Part shown: positions 17,000 through 26,211 of the stretch, in pieces | Numbering within the stretch: the first letter of the stretch is position 1 | Layout: each line of letters begins with the position of its first letter | NCBI RefSeq assembly: GCF_003751265.1 | Contig: NZ_RJKN01000001.1 | Coordinates: forward strand, 558,001 to 622,000 | Direction of reading: 5' to 3' | Length of the DNA: 64,000 bases | Source: Pseudokineococcus lusitanus | GTDB lineage: Bacteria; Actinomycetota; Actinomycetes; Actinomycetales; Quadrisphaeraceae | Program-made: the position numbers and the translations under genes | Notes under the pieces: model-generated | Database searches by the model: none | What the model was told of the DNA's origin: nothing | What the model saw: only the letters and a program-made list of their open reading frames with translations

Positions 17000-18151
17000 A
17001 TGAGCAACGCGGTGATCCCCGACGACGTGCGACCCGCCCGCAGCAGCGCCCGCCCTCCGGCGGCGGCGCCCCCCGGCGCGCCCGGGCCCCGCCCGGGGAC
17101 CCGCGTGAGCCGACGCGGCCCCGGCCAGCGTCCGACCGAGCACCCGCCCGGCCCCACGGGCCTCGTGCTCCTCGGCGAGGTGGCGCGGCGCTTCCACGTG
17201 CTCGGCGACAGCAAGGTGCAGATCGCCGCCGACCTCGGGATCAGCCGCTTCAAGGTGGCCCGCCTGCTCGAGGAGGCGGCGGAGCGCGGCGTCGTCCGCG
17301 TCGTCGTCGAGGTCCCCGGCGGCACCGACCCCGCCCGGTCGGTCGCGCTCGCCGACGCCCTCGGCCTCGAGCGCGCGGTCGTCGTCGAGACGCCGGGCAC
17401 CTCCAGCCGGGAGGAGTCCGTGGCCCGCCAGTGGCTCGGCGAGGCCGTGGCGGGGCTGCTCGAGGAGCTGCTCGTCGAGGGCGAGGTCCTCGGCCTCACG
17501 TGGAGCCGCACGCTCTCGCACGCCTCCGCCGCGCTGCAGCGGCTGCCCGCCTGCACGGTCGTCCAGCTGGCCGGCGCGCTGCACGACGAGACCGCGGCGG
17601 CCGGGACCGTCGAGATCGTCCGCAAGGCGGCCGCCGTCGGCGGCGGCCGTGCGCTGCCGATGTACGCGCCTCTCGTCACCGCCGACGCCGTGACCGCCGA
17701 GGCGCTCCGGCGCGACCCGGGCATCGCCGCCGCGCTCGGCCGCATCGACGACCTCACGACCGCCGTCGTGGCCGTCGGCGCCTGGGGCGAGGGCACGTCG
17801 ACCATCTGGCCGATCGTCTCCGCGGCCGAGCGGGAGGCCGGCGTCGCCGCCGGCGCCGTGGCCGAGGTCAGCGGCCGTCTCCTCGCCGCGGACGGCAGCG
17901 TCGTGCCGAGCCGCTTCGACGACCGGGTGATGGCCCTCCGGCTCGAGCAGCTGGCCCGCGTCCCGGAGGTCGTCGCCGTCGCCTACGGCGCCGACCGGGC
18001 CGCGGCGGTGCTGGCCGTCGTCCGCACGGGCTGGGTGACGACGCTCGTCGCCGACGACGCCCTGGCCGACGCGCTCCTGGCGCTGCCGCCCGCCGACCTC
18101 GCCCCCGCGGACGAGGAGGCCGGGGAGGCCGGGGAGGCCGGGGAGGCCTGA
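17000..18151 (+). CDS. SorC/DeoR-family sugar-binding transcriptional regulator
   Basis: 383 residues. A Pro-rich N-terminal ~50 residues is followed by a winged helix-turn-helix (about 55-95) with VQIAADLGISRFKVARLLEEA, then a phosphosugar-binding domain of the SorC type from about 110 onward, with LTWSRTL and GAWGEGTSTIWP near the effector site. It should bind DNA as an oligomer and respond to a phosphorylated sugar. The target may be the adjacent glucosidase; this is inferred from position. The C-terminus carries a fourfold GEA repeat (18118-18149) encoded by a 9-nt DNA repeat prone to slippage. Confidence 0.87.
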   Translation: MSNAVIPDDVRPARSSARPPAAAPPGAPGPRPGTRVSRRGPGQRPTEHPPGPTGLVLLGEVARRFHVLGDSKVQIAADLGISRFKVARLLEEAAERGVVRVVVEVPGGTDPARSVALADALGLERAVVVETPGTSSREESVARQWLGEAVAGLLEELLVEGEVLGLTWSRTLSHASAALQRLPACTVVQLAGALHDETAAAGTVEIVRKAAAVGGGRALPMYAPLVTADAVTAEALRRDPGIAAALGRIDDLTTAVVAVGAWGEGTSTIWPIVSAAEREAGVAAGAVAEVSGRLLAADGSVVPSRFDDRVMALRLEQLARVPEVVAVAYGADRAAAVLAVVRTGWVTTLVADDALADALLALPPADLAPADEEAGEAGEAGEA

Positions 18152-18173
18152 CGGCACCCCCGGCGTCGTGGGC

Positions 18174-18197
18174 CGGGCCCGGGCGTCGTCGGGCCCG
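18174..18197. terminator. Candidate terminator between convergent genes
   Basis: Two 8-nt CGGGCCCG arms (18174-18181 and 18190-18197) around an 8-nt loop between the regulator stop (18151) and the leftward thioesterase stop (18198). Confidence 0.4.
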
Positions 18198-18683
18198 TCA
18201 GCCCTCGGCCCGGGGCCGGCGGCGGAAGGCGACGGGCGGTCCGGACATCTCCGCGAACGCCTCCCGCTCCCCCGGCGTGATGCGCCGCGGGCGGCCGGTG
18301 CCCACGTCGACGAGCACGATGGTGGACTCGGCACGCGCGTAGACGACCCAGCCGTCCGCGTCGGCGGGCAGCCCCTCGTCGGGCGCGTCGGCGGCGAGAC
18401 CCCGCACCTCGTAGGCGATGTCGAGGCTGGCGCCCGCGACCCGGCTGACCCACAGCCGCACGGTCACCGGGTCGTACTGGTACTTCAGCGGCACGAGGTA
18501 CTCCACCTCGTTGCGGGCCACGATGGTCCCGGTGCCGCGCGAGGTGTCGTCGTCGCCGCGCCAGCCGCGCCAGCCGAGGATCCGGGCCTCCTCCATGAGG
18601 CGCACGTACTGCACGTTGTTGACGTGGCCGTAGGCGTCCATGTCGGACCAGCGCAGCGGGACGGGGATGTCGCGGACGGGCAT
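18198..18683 (-). CDS. 4HBT-family acyl-CoA thioesterase (YbgC/FadM type)
   Basis: 161 residues of hot-dog fold. The opening LRWSDMDAYGHVNNVQYVRLMEEAR holds the catalytic Asp and the HVNN motif of the 4-hydroxybenzoyl-CoA thioesterase family. It should hydrolyse acyl-CoA or acyl-ACP thioesters in the cytosol. It is divergent from the larger TesB-type thioesterase at 18801, so two thioesterases share one promoter region. The ATG at 18683 has a GACGAT -10 box (18690-18695) 6 nt upstream. Confidence 0.88.
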   Translation of the reverse strand: MPVRDIPVPLRWSDMDAYGHVNNVQYVRLMEEARILGWRGWRGDDDTSRGTGTIVARNEVEYLVPLKYQYDPVTVRLWVSRVAGASLDIAYEVRGLAADAPDEGLPADADGWVVYARAESTIVLVDVGTGRPRRITPGEREAFAEMSGPPVAFRRRPRAEG

Positions 18684-18800
18684 GGCCCGATCGTCCCAGG
18701 CGCTCGGGGGTGCTCGCGGCCGCGCCGACGGCCGCGGGCGGACGCGGCCGCCCGCACGGGTCCCCCGGGCGGCCGCGGCGGCGCCGGTACCGTCGTCCAC
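18684..18800. promoter_or_regulatory. Divergent promoters of the two thioesterase genes
   Basis: A leftward GACGAT (18690-18695) lies 6 nt from the start at 18683, and a rightward TACCGT (18788-18793) lies 7 nt from the GTG at 18801. Both fit leaderless transcription. Confidence 0.45.
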
Positions 18801-19898
18801 GTGGTGAGCACGGACGGCCGGGGCGACGGCGCGCGGCAGGAGACGGTGGCCGCCGTGCCGGACGCGGCGGGGGTGCCCTCGTGGCCCGAGCCGACCGGGC
18901 CCGGGGACGGGGCCCCCGGGCGCCTGCTCGAGCAGCTCCTCGACGTCCTCGACCTGCGCGCCGACGGCGTGGACGACCGGGGCCAGGACGTGTTCCAGGG
19001 GCAGACGCTCCCCCAGCCGCACGGACGGGTCTTCGGCGGCCAGGTGCTCGCGCAGGCCGTCGTCGCCGCGACCCGCACGGTCGGGGACGGCCGCGCGGGG
19101 GCGCCGGCACCCGGCGACCCGCCGCCCCCCGCCGCGGGCACCGCCCGGCCCATCCACTCGATGCACGGCTACTTCCTGCGCGCCGGCGACTCGCGGCTGC
19201 CCATCACCTTCGCCGTGGAGCGGCTCCGCGACGGGCGGTCCTTCACGGCACGCCGGGTCCACGCCCTCCAGCACGGGCGCCCGCTGCTGTCGATGATCGC
19301 CTCGTTCCAGACGCCGGCCGACGGCGTCGACCACCAGGTCGCGATGCCCGACGTCCCCGGGCCCGAGGACCTGCGGTCCACCGTCGACCTGCTCGGCAGC
19401 CCCCAGGCCCCGCCCGCGTGGCAGCCGCCCCCCGGGGACGAGCTCGACGAGGGCGCCCGCGCCTGGGCGGAGCGGTGGGCCCGCTCACGACCCATCGACC
19501 TCCGGCACGTCCCCGTCGCCGACCTGCCTCCCGATGTCGGGCAGGCGGTCTGGCTCCGGACCACCGCGCCCCTGCCCGACGACGACGCCCTGCACCGCGC
19601 CGTCCTCGCCTTCGCCAGCGACGACTCGCTCCTCGAGCCCGTCCTCGTCTCGCACGGCCTCACCTGGGCCACCCGGGGCCTGCGGATGACGAGCCTCGAC
19701 CACGCCCTCTGGTGGCACCGGCCCGCCCGGGTCGACGAGTGGCTCCTCTACGCGCAGTCCTCCCCCACGGCGTCGGGCGCCCGCGGCCTCGCCACGGGCC
19801 GCCTCCACCGCCGGGACGGCGTCCTCGCCGCCACGGTAGCCCAGGAGGGGCTCGTCCGCCCGCCCCGCCCGGGCGCGGGCGCCGGCATCGCCACCTGA
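18801..19898 (+). CDS. tesB: Acyl-CoA thioesterase II (TesB family)
   Basis: About 365 residues from tandem GTG codons at 18801/18804. The N-terminal hot-dog shows QPHGRVFGGQVLAQAVVAA and SMHGYFLRAGD; the C-terminal hot-dog shows LTWATRGLRMTSLDHALWWHRP and ARGLATGRLHRRDGVLAATVAQEGL with the conserved Gln/Thr/Asp set of the double-hot-dog fold. It hydrolyses medium and long acyl-CoA. It is longer than the ~290-residue family norm owing to an N-terminal ~50-residue extension and a Pro-rich insert. The -10 box TACCGT favours 18801. Confidence 0.9.
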   Translation: MVSTDGRGDGARQETVAAVPDAAGVPSWPEPTGPGDGAPGRLLEQLLDVLDLRADGVDDRGQDVFQGQTLPQPHGRVFGGQVLAQAVVAATRTVGDGRAGAPAPGDPPPPAAGTARPIHSMHGYFLRAGDSRLPITFAVERLRDGRSFTARRVHALQHGRPLLSMIASFQTPADGVDHQVAMPDVPGPEDLRSTVDLLGSPQAPPAWQPPPGDELDEGARAWAERWARSRPIDLRHVPVADLPPDVGQAVWLRTTAPLPDDDALHRAVLAFASDDSLLEPVLVSHGLTWATRGLRMTSLDHALWWHRPARVDEWLLYAQSSPTASGARGLATGRLHRRDGVLAATVAQEGLVRPPRPGAGAGIAT

Positions 19899-19919
19899 CC
19901 CGCTGCCCCTCCCCCTTCC

Positions 19920-19980
19920 GGTCTTCGTGCGCCTCCACCGCCGGAAGCGGCCGTCAGGGCGGTGGAAGCGCACGAAGACC
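19920..19980. terminator. Long bidirectional terminator hairpin
   Basis: 23-bp arms with a single mismatch (19920-19942 and 19958-19980), with partial G/C-rich pairing outside, between the convergent tesB and AsnC-type genes. Confidence 0.75.
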
Positions 19981-19995
19981 CGGGAGGGGCGGGGG

Positions 19996-20439
19996 TCAGG
20001 TGCCGGGGCGGGCCCGGTCGAGCAGGCGGGACAGCACGATGACCGACTCGGTCGCGGCGACGTCCAGCTCGTCCCGCACGCGCTCCAGGGCCCGCTCGAG
20101 GTGCTGGACGTCCGCGGCGAGCAGCCGCAGGAGCGCGTCCGCGCGGCCCGTCACGGTGACGGCCTCGACGACCTCGGGGATCTCCACGAGGCGGCGGCGC
20201 AGCTCGGCCGGCGCGACGGGCCCGTCGCAGCGGACCTCCACGTAGGCCTCGGTCCGCCACCCCAGCGCCGCGGGGTCGACGACGGCCGTGAAGCCACGGA
20301 GCGCCCCGCTCTCCACCAGGCGGTCCACCCGCCGTTTCACCGCGGACGCCGAGAGCCCCACGGCGTCGCCCACCTGGGCGAAGGTCGCCCGGCCGTCCCG
20401 GACGAGGTGGCGCAGCACCTTCTCGTCGAGCTCGTCCAC
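19996..20439 (-). CDS. AsnC/Lrp-family transcriptional regulator
   Basis: 147 residues. N-terminal helix-turn-helix with LDEKVLRHLVRDGRATFAQV and GLSASAVKRRVDRL, then the RAM effector domain with the VTVTGRADALLRL segment. Such regulators sense amino acids and form octamers on DNA. It is divergent from the arginine-metabolism gene at 20623, which is its probable target and a source of its effector. The GTG at 20439 has GAGGAGG about 6 nt upstream. Confidence 0.9.
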   Translation of the reverse strand: MDELDEKVLRHLVRDGRATFAQVGDAVGLSASAVKRRVDRLVESGALRGFTAVVDPAALGWRTEAYVEVRCDGPVAPAELRRRLVEIPEVVEAVTVTGRADALLRLLAADVQHLERALERVRDELDVAATESVIVLSRLLDRARPGT

Positions 20440-20622
20440 GGGCTCCTCCTCGCGCAACGGATCGTCGTCGTGGGCACCGTAGACGCACGAGACCCGCGTC
20501 TGTGCGCAGGGCGGCGGCGTTGTGCCGTACGGCGCCACGCTCCTACCGTCCGGCTGGACGGTCCGGTCCCGCGGTCGTCCCCTCCGCGGCGCCCCGGCGC
20601 CCCGAGCCCAGGAGCGCCGTCC
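20440..20622. promoter_or_regulatory. Divergent control region of the AsnC-type regulator and the dimethylarginine hydrolase-like gene
   Basis: 183 bp. A TACCGT -10 candidate (near 20552) faces right and AGGAG lies 8 nt before the GTG at 20623. It contains less GC-rich patches (ACGCACGAGACCCGCGT, GCGTTGTGCCGTACGGC) that could hold operator sites. No exact palindrome stands out. Confidence 0.35.
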
Positions 20623-21519
20623 GTGACGCAGACCTCCGCCGAGCCCGCCGGCGTCGGCACCCCGCCGGTCGTCCCGGCGCCCCGTCCCGCCCCGATCGCG
20701 GGGACCGTCCGCGTGGCCCGGCGGCGGCGGTACGTGATGTGCCGGCCGGAGCACTTCGCCGTCCGGTACGCCATCAACCCGTGGATGGACGTCGACGTCC
20801 CCGTGGACCGCGCGCTCGCCCTGCGGCAGTGGGAGGAGCTGCGCCGCACCTACGTGTCCCTCGGCCACGAGGTGCTGCTGCTGCCGCCGGAGCCCGGCCT
20901 GCCGGACATGGTCTTCGCGGCGAACGGCGCCGTGGTCGTCGGCGACCGGGCGCTGGGCGCCCGCTTCGCCCACGCCGAGCGCGCGGCCGAGGCAGGCCAC
21001 CACCGGGCCTGGCTGAGCGCGCACGGCGTCGCCGTCGAGACGCCCGAGCACGTCGGCGAGGGCGAGGGCGACCTCCTCGTCGTCGGTCGGACGCTGCTGG
21101 CGGGCACCGGTTTCCGCACGGCACCCGCCGCCCACGAGGAGGCCGCGCGGACGCTCGGGCTGCCGGTGGTGCCCCTGCGGCTCGTGGACCCGCGGTACTA
21201 CCACCTCGACACGGCGCTGGCCGTGCTCGGCGACGACGACGTCGCCTACCTCCCGGAGGCCTTCGACGCCGAGGGCGTCGCCACGCTGCGACGCCTCTTC
21301 CCCGACGCGCTCGAGGTCGCCGCGGACGAGGCGGCGCTGCTCGCCCTCAACGCCGTCTCGGACGGGCGCCACGTCGTGCTGCCGGCCGCGGCCGTCCGGA
21401 CGGCGGACGCCCTGGCCGCCCGCGGCTACTCCCCCGTCCCCGTCGACCTGTCGGAGCTGCTCAAGGCCGGGGGCTCGGTCAAGTGCTGCACGCTGGAGCT
21501 GCACGCCCGTCCGGCCTGA
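20623..21519 (+). CDS. ddaH: Dimethylarginine dimethylaminohydrolase-like amidinotransferase-fold enzyme
   Basis: 298 residues with a pentein fold. Landmarks are VMCRPEHFAVRYAINPWMD, LPPEPGLPDMVFAANGAVV with the substrate-binding acidic residues, DPRYYHLDTALAVL with the catalytic His, and the nucleophile Cys (288 or 289) in GGSVKCCTLEL. The family hydrolyses methylated arginine or arginine-like guanidino compounds to citrulline. In many actinobacteria this gene stands beside an AsnC/Lrp regulator and ornithine aminotransferase; here the aminotransferase is missing. The exact substrate is inferred. A VCR-type extension of ~30 residues precedes the fold. Confidence 0.85.
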   Translation: MTQTSAEPAGVGTPPVVPAPRPAPIAGTVRVARRRRYVMCRPEHFAVRYAINPWMDVDVPVDRALALRQWEELRRTYVSLGHEVLLLPPEPGLPDMVFAANGAVVVGDRALGARFAHAERAAEAGHHRAWLSAHGVAVETPEHVGEGEGDLLVVGRTLLAGTGFRTAPAAHEEAARTLGLPVVPLRLVDPRYYHLDTALAVLGDDDVAYLPEAFDAEGVATLRRLFPDALEVAADEAALLALNAVSDGRHVVLPAAAVRTADALAARGYSPVPVDLSELLKAGGSVKCCTLELHARPA

Positions 21520-21537
21520 GGGGTCCGGGACGACGAC

Positions 21538-21578
21538 GTCCCACGCCCCCCGCCGTCGTGCGGCGGGGGGCGTGGGAC
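21538..21578 (+). terminator. Perfect 18-bp-stem terminator
   Basis: Arms 21538-21555 and 21561-21578 are perfect around the loop TCGTG, 18 nt after the ddaH-like stop and just before the end of the leftward membrane-protein gene. It probably acts in both directions. Confidence 0.8.
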
Positions 21579-21599
21579 GGGTCAGCGGGCTCGCCGTGG

Positions 21600-22133
21600 T
21601 CAGCGGGCGTCGGTGCCGTGGTCGTAGTCGGTCTGGTCGTGGTCGTCGCCCTCGATCTCCTTGGCGAGCAGGCCGGAGCCGAGGGCCCACAGCGCCGCGC
21701 CGACGATCGCCACGTAGACGCCGATCTGCGCCGACAGGTCGTCGCCGCGCTCGAGCCCGCCCATGGGGTTGAAGGAGAAGGCCACCGCCTGGACCGTCAC
21801 CGCGAGGGCGACGGCCATGGACACGAGCGTGAGGCCGCGGTGCTGGCCGTGGTCGGAGCGCCCACGGGCGTAGACCATCGCGAGGAGCAGGCCCAGGCCG
21901 AGGTAGGCCATGAAGGGCACGAGGGAGTCGGTCTCGTAGCCCGTGCGGCGGGGCTCCTCGTCGGCGCCCAGGCCGACCCAGTTCATGAACGGCGAGACGT
22001 TGAGGACGACGACGCCCAGCGCCGCGACGGCCAGGCCCGTGGACTTGGCCTTGCGGGGCGTGCTGGGGGCCGGGCGGGAGCTGCGGGGTGCCGTGCCGGA
22101 GGCGGCGCGGTCGGTCGAGTTGGCGTTCGCCAT
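21600..22133 (-). CDS. Four-helix membrane protein of unknown function
   Basis: 177 residues. A cytosolic basic N-terminus (about 1-30) is followed by four membrane helices: AVAALGVVVLNVSPFMNWVG, VPFMAYLGLGLLLAMVYA, TLVSMAVALAVTVQAVAF and IGVYVAIVGAALWALGSGLL. The acidic, His-rich C-terminus DDHDQTDYDHGTD may bind metal. AAGGA lies 7 nt before the ATG. It is divergent from a TetR regulator with an operator between them, so it is probably the regulated gene. It may be an accessory or stress-induced protein; no family name can be given. Confidence 0.75.
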   Translation of the reverse strand: MANANSTDRAASGTAPRSSRPAPSTPRKAKSTGLAVAALGVVVLNVSPFMNWVGLGADEEPRRTGYETDSLVPFMAYLGLGLLLAMVYARGRSDHGQHRGLTLVSMAVALAVTVQAVAFSFNPMGGLERGDDLSAQIGVYVAIVGAALWALGSGLLAKEIEGDDHDQTDYDHGTDAR

Positions 22134-22287
22134 GGGGATGTCCTTGTCGGGAGTGGCGCTGGTGCGCGCCGTCGAGGGTGCGGCGACCGCGGGTGCGCGG
22201 GCAGCACTGGAGCCAGGAGGTCTGGGGCGGGAGCGACCAGGGCCGGTCGACCGCACGGGGCGGGACCACGGCTCTCCTGCGTCGTCT

Positions 22288-22314
22288 GTCTACAACGTAG
22301 GCTCCGCTGTAGAC
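22288..22314. promoter_or_regulatory. TetR operator, near-perfect 27-bp palindrome
   Basis: The 27-bp site opens with GTCTACA and closes with TGTAGAC. Eleven of 13 possible arm positions match when one counts 22 of 27 bases identical to its own reverse complement. It lies between the divergent membrane-protein gene and the TetR gene, in the least GC-rich part of the gap. Very likely the binding site of the TetR protein. Confidence 0.65.
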
Positions 22315-22394
22315 GGTAGGGGCGGTCGGGGGATGGTGCAACACGGGCGGACGCGGCACGCGCGCCGGCCCGACGACGGGACGCGGAGGAGGCG

Positions 22395-23156
22395 GTGCAC
22401 GTGGTGGTCGACGACCCCGTGGCGGCGGACGGTGACGCCCGTCGAGGGGGGCGTGCCGGGGCGAGGGGCGAGCGGCGGCCGACGTCGCGCCGCCCCGCGT
22501 CCGGGCGCCGGGGCGCGCTGGACCGCGAGCGCGTCGTGCGGACCGCCCTGGCCGTGGTCGACGCGGAGGGCCTGGACGCGCTGACGATGCGGCGCCTCGG
22601 GGCCGAGCTGGGCTGCGACCCCATGGCGGTCTACCGGCACACGCCCAACCGCGACGCCGTGCTCGACGGCATCGCCGAGCTCGTCGTGGAGCAGCTCGCG
22701 ACGCCGGCCGGGTCCGGCGACTGGCAGGAGGACCTCCGCGCGTCGGCCCACGCCTTCCGCGCCCTCGCCCTGGCGCACCCGCACGTCGCCCCGCTCGTCA
22801 TCACCCGCCCGCTGTCCACCCCCATCGGGCTGCGCCCGCTCGGCACCCTCCGCCCGTTGGAGCGAACCCTCGCGCTGCTGGAGGACGCCGGCTTCGCGCC
22901 GGAGGACGCCCTGCACGTCTACCGCGCCGTCACGTCCTTCGTCGCCGGCCACGTCCTCACCGAGCTCCAGGAGCTCGTCGTGGACCCCGAGGAGACCGAC
23001 GACCTGCTGCGCCTCGGGCTCTACCGCCTGCCCCCCGGCGAGTTCCCCCGCACCCGGGCCCTGGCCGGCGCCCTGGCGCGCTACGACGGCGGCGCCGAGC
23101 TCGACCAGGGCCTGGACGTCCTGCTGTCCGGGCTGCGGGCGCAGCTGCTCGGCTGA
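22395..23156 (+). CDS. TetR/AcrR-family transcriptional regulator
   Basis: 253 residues from a GTG with GGAGG 4-8 nt upstream. A basic leader of ~40 residues precedes the TetR helix-turn-helix: RERVVRTALAVVDAEGLDALTMRRLGAELGCDPMAVYRHTPNRDAVLDG in segments near 44-90. The C-terminal domain resembles the TetR_C_1 ligand pocket. It is presumably a repressor of itself and of the divergent membrane protein through the palindrome at 22288. Ligand unknown. Confidence 0.9.
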   Translation: MHVVVDDPVAADGDARRGGRAGARGERRPTSRRPASGRRGALDRERVVRTALAVVDAEGLDALTMRRLGAELGCDPMAVYRHTPNRDAVLDGIAELVVEQLATPAGSGDWQEDLRASAHAFRALALAHPHVAPLVITRPLSTPIGLRPLGTLRPLERTLALLEDAGFAPEDALHVYRAVTSFVAGHVLTELQELVVDPEETDDLLRLGLYRLPPGEFPRTRALAGALARYDGGAELDQGLDVLLSGLRAQLLG

Positions 23157-23185
23157 CGCCGTCGCGCGGCGGCGACGCCTCAGCC
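23151..23185. terminator. Hairpin joining two convergent stop codons
   Basis: GGCTGA (23151-23156) pairs with TCAGCC (23180-23185), and inner CGTCGC/GCGACG arms add 6 bp. Both outer arms contain the stop codons of the two convergent genes. Confidence 0.45.
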
Positions 23186-23461
23186 GGCGGCGTGCACGTC
23201 GGGGTCCGGGGCCGCGCGGTCGAGGCCCTCGGGGGCCTCCGCCGTGCCGAGGACGACCCGACGGCCCGCGGAGATCTCGGACGCGGAGGCCCGCATCCAC
23301 GAGGGCGGCTGGTCCGGCAGGTGCGCCGCGACGAGCGCCCGCTGCAGGGCCGCCACGACGTCGACGGGGCGGGCCCCGCGGTGCGTCGCCGTGGTCGCGG
23401 TCACCACCCCCTGGAGCCGGTGCTGGAGGTCGAGCAGCGACTCCGGGTGCGTCTCGGTCAC
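23180..23461 (-). CDS. Small cytosolic hypothetical protein
   Basis: 93 residues from a GTG at 23461 that overlaps the stop of the upstream membrane-protein gene by 4 nt. Sequence is helical and amphipathic (LLDLQHRLQGVVTATTATHRG), ending in a loose Pro/Asp-rich tail. No known family is recognised. The coupling implies it works with the membrane protein. Confidence 0.6.
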   Translation of the reverse strand: MTETHPESLLDLQHRLQGVVTATTATHRGARPVDVVAALQRALVAAHLPDQPPSWMRASASEISAGRRVVLGTAEAPEGLDRAAPDPDVHAAG

Positions 23462-24039
23462 CCGTGCCGCCGACCGAGCGCCGTGCGGACGAGGCCGCGC
23501 GACTGCTCCTCCGGCTTCTGCTGCTCGCCCTGCTGCGCCGTGAGGGCGACCAGCGCACCGGTCAGCGCCGGCGTCACCCACTGCCAGACCCGCAGCTGCT
23601 GCAGGAGCGTGGCGACGTCGCCCGGCGTCGACGGGAGCGGCACGACGCCGTCGCGCGTGGGGACGGGCCCCACCGCCGCGGTGCGGGCGCCGAGGGCGCC
23701 CGTCCGCGCGGCCGCCAGGAGGGCCGCACCGGTGAGGACGAGCTTGGCGTTGGTGTTCGCCCGCACCCCCTGCTGGGCCGCGACGCGGCCGCGGTTGCGG
23801 TAGAGGATCACCGCGCCGCCGAGCAGGTGGGCGCCGATGGCGGCCGCCTGGACGGGGGCCCACCGGGCCCAGCCCTCGGTCGCGACGGGGAGCCGGTCGG
23901 TGGGGTCGCCCACGCGGCGGGAGGCCCCGTTGAGGCCGACGGCCCCCATGAGGGAGCCGCCGAACCAGACGGCCAGCCCGGCGTCGTGCAGGGTCCGGAC
24001 CACGGTGCTGCGCGGGGTGGTGGTGCTCGTCGAGGGCAT
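23458..24039 (-). CDS. Membrane protein of unknown function
   Basis: 193 residues. It begins MPSTSTTTPRSTVVRTLHDAG, followed by a helix with AVWFGGSLMGAVGLNGASR, which is a recurring opening in a family of small actinobacterial membrane proteins. Further hydrophobic stretches are AAAIGAHLLGGAVILY, AKLVLTGAALLAAARTG and WVTPALTGALVALTA. A CGGAG site lies 6 nt before the ATG. It forms a two-gene operon with the coupled small protein downstream. Function unknown. Confidence 0.7.
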   Translation of the reverse strand: MPSTSTTTPRSTVVRTLHDAGLAVWFGGSLMGAVGLNGASRRVGDPTDRLPVATEGWARWAPVQAAAIGAHLLGGAVILYRNRGRVAAQQGVRANTNAKLVLTGAALLAAARTGALGARTAAVGPVPTRDGVVPLPSTPGDVATLLQQLRVWQWVTPALTGALVALTAQQGEQQKPEEQSRGLVRTALGRRHG

Positions 24040-24176
24040 GTCGGCTCCGGGGGAGGTGGCGCGGCGCGGGTGCCCGACGCCGGCGGGGGGACGACGGCAC
24101 GGGTCGCGCCGTCGGTGCGGGAGCGGTCCCCGGGAGGGCGCACCGGCAGGCGGCGTCCCGTCGGGGGCCGCGGGGC

Positions 24177-24344
24177 TCACGCGGGGGTCCGTCGGTCCCG
24201 CTGCCGCGGGAGGGCGGCGCGGGTCCCGGCCGGTCCGTCCCGGTGGGGGTCGCGGTGGCCCGCGGGGGCGTCGGTGCCGTCGGAGGGCGACCGTCCGGCG
24301 GGGATCCCGGGCAGGCCGGGGAGCGCGGGGTCGGTGCTGGTCAT
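24177..24344 (-). CDS. Doubtful short open frame
   Basis: 55 codons from an ATG at 24344, rich in Pro, Arg and Asp (for example TDPALPGLPGIPAG). There is no clear ribosome-binding site. It fills part of the gap between ettA and the membrane-protein operon. The base composition by codon position is compatible with coding, but it could equally be non-coding. Confidence 0.2.
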   Translation of the reverse strand: MTSTDPALPGLPGIPAGRSPSDGTDAPAGHRDPHRDGPAGTRAALPRQRDRRTPA

Positions 24345-24460
24345 GAGGTCCCGTCGGCGAGCACGTCGAGGTCGGGCGGACGTGCGGCCGGGACCGGGGC
24401 AGCACGTCGATGCTCGCAGACCTGCGCCGGTGCCGCGCGGCCGGCGCGGGCCCCGGGGAC

Positions 24461-24501
24461 GGCAGAGGGGCAGGTCGCCGTCGGCGACCTGCCCCTCTGC
24501 C
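24461..24501 (-). terminator. Terminator of ettA
   Basis: 20-nt arms (24461-24480 and 24482-24501) are perfectly complementary, so the real loop is about 5 nt. It lies 15 nt beyond the ettA stop. Confidence 0.75.
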
Positions 24502-24516
24502 TCGTGCTGCGCGCGC

Positions 24517-26199
<1,683 letters not shown>

Positions 26200-26205
26200 G
26201 CCCCC

Positions 26206-26211
26206 AGGCTA
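26206..26211 (-). promoter_or_regulatory. -10 box TAGCCT, leaderless start of ettA
   Basis: The hexamer lies 6 nt upstream of the ATG at 26199 on the minus strand. It overlaps the stop region of the GTPase gene at 26209. Confidence 0.55.

Noticed and set aside
18118-18149. 9-nt tandem repeat at the end of the SorC/DeoR gene as a phase-variable switch
   Set aside because: The unit is a multiple of three and encodes GEA at the very C-terminus, so copy changes would not alter the frame.
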